NCBI GenBank assembly: GCA_001579985.1
Contig: LRSR01013472.1
Coordinates: 1 to 38,446 of the forward strand
Direction: 5' to 3'
Length of the DNA: 38,446 nucleotides
Source of the DNA: Hypsibius dujardini
Lineage: Eukaryota > Tardigrada > Eutardigrada > Parachela > Hypsibiidae
A program made the position numbers and the translations under genes. The notes beneath the pieces are model-generated. The model saw only the letters and a list, made by a program, of their open reading frames with translations, had not been told where the DNA came from and searched no databases. Below, piece by piece: positions 30,288 through 38,446 of the stretch; position 1 is the first letter of the stretch, and every line of letters begins with the position of its first letter.

Positions 30288-31331
30288 ATCATTAAATTTT
30301 TTTTACCTACGTTTGATTAAAGCGAACAGAACTTTCAGTTATATTTGGACCCAGACTTGACTGAAAGCAATGGGCTAGGTAAGGTGCGTTTATTACCCAA
30401 CCTTTACGGTTTGAATATTCTACTGCATGTGTAGGAATATCCGGATCCGGGATTCACACATGTGTTGGCACGCAAGTTTGCGGCAAATAAAAATAAATTG
30501 CTTTATACTGTACACATGAACATTTAAACAAATAGCGGACGAGCCCAAAATACACCGTACAGCTGTGTTTACAACAGCTTTTGGCTGTAACTCGGACCAC
30601 CCTCTTTTGGTGTAAACATAGACCATCCTATTGTATTAGTGAATTCCCACATACCATGAGCGGCAAAATTCATTGCTGATTTTTCATTTTTTTTTATCCT
30701 CAACCTGTTACTCCACAGAAATCAGGGCTCCTTCAGAGGAATGCCGTTGTGGTCGTGCCGGTCCATCACTTTTCGGGACCAATTCTACCGTAGCCAAAAT
30801 AACCGCCGATTCCTCGATGGGTCTTCCCTCCACCGTGCATCAAAAAAATTGCCCTGAATTTCCGTGGAGTAACAGGTTGAGCAGGTGCCGTTCTCAATCA
30901 ATCGATCAATAGAAAGAATATCCAATTGAGCCGTTGGAAAAATCAAGCAATGAATTTTGCCGCTCATGGTATGTGGGAATTCACTAATACAATAGGGTGG
31001 TCTATGTTTACACCAAAAGAGGGTGGTCCGAGTTACAGCCGGAAGCTGTTGCAAAAACAACTGTATAATGTTGCCTTTGTGTCGGCCAATGACGCACACA
31101 CTCGGGTTGCACAGGATGTTAGTCATTCACTCATTGTAAGAGGAATCTTCCTGCAACAAAATGCAGTCAGTCAAACTCAATGATATTGCATTCGCAACTA
31201 TCCAAAATAGGATGCGGTACCAGAGCTAATCCGAGTTTTCTTGACAGTCATTTATTTCTCTAACAAATTTAATCAGCAGTTTTTTACATTTGCAAGAGCT
31301 GTTTTTATCACCTCCCCTTCGTGGGACTATA
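30288..31331. other. Intergenic region between receptor 2 and CUB gene copy B
   Basis: Corresponds to 2729-3471 but is longer because of a transposon at 30560-31065. The last 260 bases before the start codon are nearly identical to those of copy A and presumably contain the shared promoter. Confidence 0.6.
30560..31065. mobile_element. TA-flanked MITE with about 125-bp terminal inverted repeats
   Basis: The left end (CAGCTGTGTTTACAACAGCTT) and the inverted right end (CAGTTGTTTTTGCAACAGCTT) stay similar for about 125 bases, including GGTCTATGTTTACACCAAAA and CCGCTCATGGTATGTGGG on the right arm. TA flanks both ends (30558-30559 and 31066-31067), and copy A has the single-TA empty site (ACCGTATAATG near 3200). 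The TA duplication fits a Tc1/mariner-type mobiliser. Inside, a second inverted pair (CAACCTGTTACTCCAC at 30701 and inverted near 30880) may be a nested element. No transposase. Confidence 0.9.
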
Positions 31332-34300
31332 ATGACTTACTTCAGGTTGATAATTTTCGTAGCTTTTCTGCCGTTTTTGGGCGAGGCGGCAAAACGAATC
31401 TACTACAAAACGTGTAAGTTTCCGCAACCAATGTAGAAAGCACTATAACTGCTATATTATACTAGCATGCTGATTTTTCCTTTGGCCTGGAATCATAGGG
31501 TTCCTCGACGATTACTGCGGGGCGGAGTTGCAGCTCGGGATCGCAAATTTGTCTCAATCATTGGGAGCTGGGACCCTGGTATTTCGCTCTTACCCCCAGC
31601 AACCGTGTTCCGTCAACGTGACATTTGACCTTGGCTCGTCCCAATTCGCTATTTATGCCAACATTAAGTATGTATCGTCCTCGAGTGTTAATTCATCCAT
31701 CGTCGGTCCAAATGATGGACTCTAAACATTGTTTTATAGAGCCCTTTATTTACGCCGGGGAGATTCGCTGATTTTTTTCGAGCGCCGAGGGACGACCGCA
31801 AGATTGATCAAACGACTGCGGCCCGCAAGTGATGGCACTATTCACGGCTACACAAACCCAACCTCCGTGGACCATTTTCGCACCAGTTTTGGGCAAGAAC
31901 TTACGCTCTGCATTCAATTTCTGGAGGGTAGTGTTGGCATGATGCCATTACAAAGTCCGCTGACTCTGGACTTCAATTTTATTATGGGTAGGTAATTGCT
32001 ATTGTCGTAGAGGCTGGATTCAACAACTGGGAGGTAAAGAAGAGGGTGGAACTTAAAAGACGCGCGGAGATAGACTTGACCTGCTAGGGGTTCACCCCTC
32101 AACACGCCAATGTTACTGCAGGTCAGAGAGTGGCGGATTGACCGTTACCCCCCCTCCCCCCCCAGCGTACAAAATGATTTTGCCCCTGGGGAAGGGGTGT
32201 CAGGCTTTCTACATGCTAAAGCTTGCCCCCAACCGCTCGGCGAGAGTGGCCAGCTCCCTCCCGCAGGCTTGCCATCTCCTGCGAGCAACCTCAATCCGCC
32301 ACTGAGATCAGAGGCGTAATGGATGAGGCTTTGACGTAATTAACTGCTCCTAGCAAATTAATTCGAGGGGTTGAGCAGACACGGAATTTATATAAATTCG
32401 GAAGTTGGGGGGGGGCATATTTTCTTAGTGGAAAAAGGTTATGCGGGGAACTAACTCTTGTTCAACTTCTTAGTTCCAAAAGAACTTCTCTTCCCACAAC
32501 TTTGTTTTTATTCCAATGCTGACAATGCCGAATTGCCCCCCCCCTCGCATGTGTGAGTCGCATCAGGACGCATCTGAACGCGTCGTTCCTCGACATTTGG
32601 GTTTAGCTTTAAACACTTTCCCCAGACATCTGTCCCATGACGTCTAGTGCGAAATGCTGAACTGCACAAGAATCCAAGTCAAAAAAGCCAAGAAAATATT
32701 CCATGTTGCCTTGAAATTGCTTTGTTATAAATGAAAACGACAAAACAGCAAAATGTCCGGCGGGCATAATATGAGCTCCCGCCCGGACATACCGTTTATA
32801 GAACTTGATTTTCCGGATAAAATATCTGGGGATAGAATGTTGGGAGACACCAGATCTTGAGACGTAGCGACGGATGTGATAGCAGATGCCCAAAATATTG
32901 TCATTAACTGGAATGATAGTATGCGGGATCTAGACCGATTCCTTGAGACATACATCCATATATAGAAAACACCTTTTGAATTACTAGTACTACACTGTAC
33001 AAATAGGCACTTCCCTATATGTACACTTTTTACGCGCGCGCGCGTCACCAGGTCCTCTTCCCCCATTTAGACATTTTTTCAAAAAATTTATTAAACGAAT
33101 TTCGTTAGACTTACTGCGTTTTGGGCAGTTTCGATAGGTATATAAATTCCTTACACTCAAAAAGCCGCGTACCCGTCTACGGTGTCTAGTCACAGGGCAG
33201 AAGTGAAAAGACACGGCGACCCAAGTTCATCCCATCCCAAAATGAAAAATTTGCGACGGTTTTTAGTAATTTCTATCTCGCTACACAAGGTAAACTATAA
33301 CGCTGAGTTTTGGGTGTTAAAATGTGAGCATCTATCGAGAAAATCTAAACATTAGTAAATCAGACGAAATTCGTCTCATCAAGTTTTCAAAAGAATGTTC
33401 AAATAGGATAAGGAGACCTGATGTTGTTACGTGGTGCATTTTGAAAAGAAATAAAATGCAAACGTTTGCAAACCAAAACTACTGTGGAAAAACATATTGG
33501 AAGCTGAAAGCAATTTTGTCTTGGTAACACGCTTGACGACACGGCTTGAATTTTCAACACAAGCAGAGCGCCGGGTTGCCCTTAAATCGGACAGGCATTG
33601 GGGTTATAAAATTAGAATGGATCATGGGTGATACCGTCGACTTAAGAACATACAGTGCAATAAACTCTGGCAACGTCGACTAAAAAGAATAAACTTTGGG
33701 AGGCTCATATAGGCCCATGAAAGTGCGGAACGGTCATTGCATCTGTATTCCATTACAGAGACACTTAGCAACACGGATTTGTACACCTATTGTTCCGCAC
33801 TGTCGGGCTACATTCACCAGCAGTTGTTCTGCGAAACAGGGGACCGTATCAACTGTCCGGCCGCATATAATTATAATGTGTACGGCCTCAATCCGGCATT
33901 CGCCAAAGATTACGACTCTGTGGATAAGTTTGGAGCCATCTGTGGCAACAACAATCCTCCTGATACCGCTAATGAAGAGTACATCCGGCCACGCTGGCCA
34001 AACAGGAATTCTTCATTCGCTCGGCGTAGGTTCGCGAGGAAATACGAAATCGATCATGGTCGACCATGGGTGTCTATCGCGCCCACTACCACCGCATCGC
34101 CGGTCGTCGTTAAAACTGGTCCAGCTTATCGCAAGAACCAATGGGAAGCTTACACAATCAATTACTGGATGTTCACGTCTCCTGTTCCATCTTTTTACAA
34201 GTACCAATCCCTAGTGAACATAAGATTTTGAATATCAGAAAAAACATATGGCCCAACATAATACCTCATATTTCTCTGCTGTAGGCCATATAAAATTTTA

Positions 34301-36634
34301 TAAATCCTTACAAATGTTATCAGTATATATAAATTATATTGATAAAATTCGTACGTTTGTTATAAGGTCTTATAAATGTTTTTAATTTGTAAAACCGTGC
34401 TCTGAAAATTATAAAATTTTAGCAGGAAAAGATGACCAGTGGTCAATTGGCACGGAAACATATATACAACAAGATGAAGTCATCAAATTGCTGCCATTGA
34501 ATATTGTTTTTACGTTTAACCAATAGTAAAAATGCTAAGGAACGGACCGTCGATTATTATTACTCTTTTACGGGAGACGATAAAGCTTTATTTAGTGATT
34601 TCACGTCAAAGAAACACTTTTTTCGGCAAATTTTATTATATTATTATCACACTCCAGGCGAAGAAGTTCCTACGTACTTATAATGTGGGTGTTGGTGCAA
34701 TGGGTAGTGCGTGTCCCATAGGTTTTTTCCGGTTCGATTCTTTTCTGTAGCTCTTTTTTCATTTTTACTCGTCATTCAGGGTTATAAGGCCTTACAAAAT
34801 ATCTTCGAAATCCGCCTTACAAATTTCTTACTTATTAAGTAAGGAATCAATAGGGCTTTTTGTAAGACATAACATTTTGCTTATGCTTTATGTTTACTAG
34901 GGAATGGGAAAGTCGCACAATCAATTACTGGATGTTCACGTCTCCTGCTCCACCCATCCGTAAGTCTTATATCGGTACAGCCTTCAAGATATCAGGACAG
35001 CACAAAGGCGTAACGGAATGTTAGGAAAATGGGAAAAAATTAGCTTACCCCAACAATTTTTATTTAAATTAATTCAAAAACTGCCAGTGGTAACCGAAAT
35101 CGGATAATACATCTCGCGGGCGGAGGCGGGGAGGGGTGATAAAATTTTAAAAAAATCCGGAAAAAAATGAATAAACAACGTTGATTTCAAACAAAATTGC
35201 CCCGACAATTTGGTAGTTCTTCTAAAAAAATCAAATCAGTTATTTCACCCAGCCCCCACCGGAGTATTAATTAAATGGGGATTAATTAAATTGGCCGTTG
35301 CCACAGCTCCGTCTCTGATGCATCATAGGTGATGATATCCATTCACAGTTTTATATTTTAGAATGTTTCTAAGCGGATTCCGATAACGGTAAAAATTTGT
35401 CGGTTTGTTAATTCGGGTTAACCTCGAGCAGATGTATGCAGGTGCTTCATTCATTGAATTTAGGCTAATTAAGTGAACGTATTTGGCCGCTTGATTTCTT
35501 GATTTACTAGCATTGGGCTATTTAACAACAAACAAGTTTCCTCGGTAAAATAATTAACTCAATGATTGCCAGATGCAACAGTTTAGTTAGAGAAATAAAT
35601 CTTCTCCAAGTGAGACAAACAAAAATTCAGATCTCAGCCAAAAAGCAGAGATATAGCTTGCAAGATGATGTCAATCAATTCAATCAATCAAAGTCCAGCG
35701 CATGATACGGTATAGCATACCAAAACGTTCTACAATTCCAATATAATTTGCCAAAACCCCACACGTCACAAAATCAAATAGAGGAAATGATTTATAGTGT
35801 TTTCATGCTTTATGTGGTGGCAGAAAAACCAGCAATCCAGAAAGTAATAATTCCGCGATAAAAAGTAAACATCATCAGCAGATTGCATAGTAAAGTCAGG
35901 GTTGGCATAACTTTCGGTCCATTCGCTTCCTGTCGCCGCAGATGGTTTCAAAAACTGAGGAAATGAATTTCTTACGCATTTCATATTTTAGGTGTAGAAT
36001 TAAATGGTCAGTCTCGTATCGATGAGGATTTAAAGATGACCACGATGCGTCTGTGTACGTATCGTGTTCCGGTAAACGATCGATCGATACGAGCAATGTT
36101 ACGCCTCCTTTCACGAAGCCGTACCGTATCGTTGCCGTTACCAAAGTCCGTTCAGAAACCTCCCTATTATGGAAAAATATACTATAACGATGAGCTCCTG
36201 ATGATTCATAATGTACGCACAAATTTTGTATTTTGGAATGATTTTTAGAACGGCGATCTTCCTCATCAGACGGAACTTTTGGTGGGTTCCTGACATTCTT
36301 CTTCATCCTCCTAATCAGTATCTGCATAGCAAACTGCAAGAAGAAGAATCGGCAATCCCTTGAGGCCGTCGTTGCTGTTCCTGACGTTGAAACCGCTGCC
36401 ACCATTCACACCATTGAAGTTGACGTTTTCAGGCCGTGCACTCCCAACGTCCCACCACCGCTATCACCACCAATCTCGGACGACATTGGACGCGCCGCCG
36501 CTGAAGACGATCTGCCGCCGCAGTACTCCCAGGAATTTCTGGACCTGCCACCGAGTTATAGCGAAGTTGCACAAGAGGATCCTGTTTTGTCGGCCGGCAA
36601 TGGCTGCAGCATCCCAAACAGAACCATCAGGTAG
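31332..36634 (+). CDS. CUB-like single-pass membrane protein with PPxY tail, copy B
   Basis: Exons 31332-31413, 31499-31667, 31740-31987, 33759-34196 (or to the stop at 34231), 34901-34959 and 36249-36634 have the same lengths and phases as copy A. Signal peptide FRLIIFVAFLPFLGEA; CUB-like DNYCG, SYPQQPCSVNVTF, GDSLIFFERRG; transmembrane FLTFFFILLISICIANC; tail with LPPQY and LPPSY. An in-frame TAA at 31723, inside the predicted intron 2, is absent from copy A and supports that intron being removed. The exon 4 donor that reads GC in copy A reads AC here (34197), so exon 4 must splice elsewhere or end at its own stop, which would release a secreted form. Substitutions between copies are few and mostly conservative. 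Confidence 0.65.
32129..32305. mobile_element. hAT-like MITE, AGTGGCGGATTGA ends
   Basis: AGTGGCGGATTGA at the left end is repeated inverted at the right end without mismatch. The flanks GGTCAGAG (32121-32128) and GATCAGAG (32306-32313) are an 8-bp duplication with one change. C-rich and TTGCCCC pieces inside relate it to the element at 29398-29590. It lies within a B-specific stretch (about 32078-32326) in intron 3, absent from copy A. Confidence 0.75.
33031..33180. repeat. Inverted arm specific to copy B, starting with a CG run
   Basis: A 150-nt stretch starting TACGCGCGCGCGCG is absent from copy A (CACTTTTGGTGTC near 5500). Much of it, including AAACGAATTTCGTTAGAC, is an inverted, diverged version of 33305-33440 (there CAGACGAAATTCGTCTCATC), which is shared by both copies. 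It may be one arm of an inverted-repeat transposon retained only here. Confidence 0.6.
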
Positions 36635-37667
36635 TAGACATTAGACAGGCTTTCTTGCCCAGCTTTGGTGTACCCGGAAATCAAGGGTCATTTCGAAATT
36701 TTACCGGCCACTAAGGAAGGTAGACAGTTCACCCTATCAACTAAAATCATTGATATCTTTTTGGACTAATTGTCAGTTTTCTGGTTTTCTGATTTTTTTC
36801 TGTATGGTTCACCATTTGTTAGTTTAAAGTGAACCTCAAAGAAGGGATTTTTGAGAGATTTCCTCAAAAAAAAGTGTACCTCAAAAGGACGTACATACGC
36901 CACTTGACAGCATTATCGCAGTTTAAATGAGAGAATTGACGAAAAATCGTGCCATGCGGACGCCGGTGATTTGTTTGGTACAATTTGTTTGTTACAAAAC
37001 GGAAACCGCCAGGTTCGACGGAAATTCACATTACCCTTGCATTTTAAACTGTAACTGCGATACCTTTATTTCTTCAGCAGGCAAGGGATGCAACTTTCAG
37101 CAAAGTATGAGGCACAATCTGACGCTTCAGGTGCTCGTCTTTTTTATCGCGGGCAGATGAGAGTATCAAAGTTTTAAAGGCCAAACGCTTGAAAATGTGT
37201 TGTTCATTATTCGTCATATCGATGCGTCCGAAAGTGAAAGTTTAACGCACGTGGCATGAAAAATTGAACACAACCTTGCGAATGAAGTGAAAGTGTGTAC
37301 GCGGTGTACTGTTCAAAAACTGCCATTTGAGATCTTATATGACAAGAGCATTATTGATGCTGCGAAAGTGCTCGTTTACGTAAACTGCTGTCGTTGCGCT
37401 AAAGCGCTCCCTACCGTTAAGGCCATCTAACTGTTCCCCGAATTTCCTAACAAATCTGCTACATTTTACTTTGCACGCCATTTTGCGGTGTCACGCGCGA
37501 CCGGCCAAAATAGAAGAAATCATTTAATGTTTTATTACTGGTAAGGTCAAACTGCATATCATCGATGTTTTGATTGATGATTTTTACGAGCCGGTTAGAG
37601 ATCTACTAGAATTTGAGAAAAGTCCGATTACGCATATGAACAGATATGAGCACACAAGCGGCACAAA
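36635..37667. other. Intergenic region, mostly absent from copy A
   Basis: About 945 bases (36690-37633) between the CUB gene and the next receptor start have no counterpart in copy A, where the two flanks are only about 20 bases apart. No ORF of note, no terminal inverted repeats and no target duplication were seen. It could be the original spacer with promoter elements for receptor 3, deleted in copy A. Confidence 0.5.
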
Positions 37668-38008
37668 ATGTTAGCTCGAATTTGGAGTTTGATGATTTTG
37701 TTTATGTTAAGCTATTCCGTTACTGCAAATGTTATTCAAGTCGAAATCGCATGTCCCGGATTCTTCAATCTCGTGAACGACTTGTCACTAGGCTATCACG
37801 GCGCAGCGTTCGATGCAGCTCTGACCAAGTCCAATGTTCTCTATAACGGTGTGTTCAACTTCACCCTGACCTTCCTGTTGGATCCTGTCAAAATACGCGA
37901 CGGATCGACATTGGAAGCCGAAAGCGTGAACTTGATTGCCGCTTGGTACTACCGTCGTCGCGATGTATCCGATATAGTCAGAGTCATCATCACTCCCGGT
38001 ACGCATGA
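37668..38008 (+). CDS. Receptor gene 3, first exon, intact
   Basis: ATG opens a signal peptide (MLARIWSLMILFMLSYSVTA), then the beginning of an ANF-receptor/periplasmic-binding-like domain: VIQVEIACPGFF, LGYHGAAFDAAL, VFNFTLTFLLDP, EAESVNLIAAWYYRRR, VRVIITPGTH. These follow the order of receptor guanylate cyclase N-termini (a G-P/A-F-D-A-A helix, a Trp-Tyr-Tyr strand-helix and a VVISPG-like turn). The exon ends at a GTAAAA donor in phase 2. The rest lies beyond the window. It shows what the damaged exon at 9105 looked like and, with the other copies, that receptors alternate with CUB/TM/PPxY genes. Confidence 0.75.
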
Positions 38009-38169
38009 GTAAAATAATTTATCGGTTATAAAATCCTGACGCAAGAACTGCGTGAGGGTTTTCTGTGTGGTCTTACAGACTCATTAGAGATGTATATTAC
38101 AATCAAACTGAAGGCAAGACTAGACAAAGTCCAGAAGGTTGGTCAGCAAGTAGCTATAAAACCACAGAA

Positions 38170-38230
38170 AAGACAAAAGTCCGTGACTGACCGGGATAGA
38201 ACCCGCAATTTTTCGCACCGAAAGCGCCAA
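38170..38230 (-). repeat. Possible tRNA-derived (SINE-like) sequence
   Basis: On the minus strand GGTTCTATCCC (38193-38203) differs by one base from the pol III B box, and is preceded by GGCGCTTTCGGTGC, which is tRNA-like. No foldable complete tRNA was recognised, so a degraded tRNA or SINE is the better reading. Confidence 0.3.
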
Positions 38231-38291
38231 TTAAACAATGCTTCAGGTTTTTATAGACAAACGTAACCACAAGATAAAGCATCGTGAGTCG

Positions 38292-38420
38292 TTAGCTCGT
38301 GAGCTAAATGGCTTGACTCGGGTGAATTCGGATGAAATTGGGAATGTTCATCTTGCAGTCCATACACACGTGGCCACAAGATAGCGCTACCCGAGTCAAG
38401 TCATTTAGTTCGTGAGCTAA
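38292..38420. repeat. Inverted repeat near window end, possible MITE
   Basis: A 32-base arm containing GAGCTAAATGGCTTGACTCG is repeated inverted at 38389-38420 with about three mismatches, separated by 65 bases. The arm itself contains the palindrome TAGCTCGTGAGCTA. More related sequence continues to the window edge, so a complete transposon cannot be delimited. Confidence 0.65.
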
Positions 38421-38446
38421 ATCACGTAGCTCTATCTTGTAGCTAC

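Larger units (their letters stand above)
28591..38008 (+). repeat. Tandem duplicated unit, copy B
   Basis: The partner of 1652-9356. It is longer because of MITEs at 29398, 30560 and 32129, an inverted arm at 33031 and 945 extra bases before receptor 3. It lacks the MITE found at 4499. Confidence 0.9.

Noticed and set aside
37788-38006. Minus-strand ORF opposite the receptor first exon
   Set aside because: Shadow of a well-supported + strand exon.

Overview
This is an animal nuclear DNA window with all recognisable genes on the + strand. The genes are split by GT-AG introns, many only 60-150 nt long. The protein families are metazoan: receptor guanylate cyclase (natriuretic-peptide-receptor type) ectodomains and a CUB-like secreted/membrane protein. 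A small ecdysozoan such as a tardigrade would fit, but that is a guess from gene style and not shown by the sequence.

Layout. (1) 251-2728: the 3' nine exons of a receptor-cyclase-like gene that ends just after the transmembrane and juxtamembrane segment, with no kinase-homology or cyclase domain following. (2) 3472-9006: a gene for a type I membrane protein with signal peptide, CUB-like ectodomain, one transmembrane helix and a tail with two PPxY motifs. (3) 9105-9356: the first exon of a second receptor gene, carrying a nonsense codon and an 87-nt in-frame deletion. (4) about 9357-28590: a large, GC-richer, decayed Ty3/Gypsy-type element. Its gag-like region (10.7-15.5 kb) is interrupted by a 1.4-kb TA-flanked DNA transposon at 12982-14426. 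It continues with an OTU-like domain (16.3-17.0 kb), reverse transcriptase, RNase H and integrase (19.2-23.4 kb), and an unrecognised intron-bearing accessory gene plus small ORFs (24.0-28.0 kb). No LTR pair was found by eye. (5) 28591-30287: the last five exons of the second receptor gene; its middle exons are missing. (6) 31332-36634: a second copy of the CUB/TM/PPxY gene with identical exon lengths. (7) 37668-38008: an intact first exon of a third receptor gene that runs off the window.

The flanks are therefore a tandem array with a repeat unit of roughly 9.5 kb (receptor plus CUB/TM/PPxY gene). The large retroelement sits between the first and last exons of one receptor. The two copies are close even in introns, so the duplication looks recent. 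They differ mainly by small transposons, several with clear target-site duplications and, in two cases, an empty site in the other copy.

The least explained parts are the accessory gene 3' of integrase, the OTU-like ORF whose catalytic positions look substituted, and the paired arrangement of cyclase-less receptors with PPxY membrane proteins.
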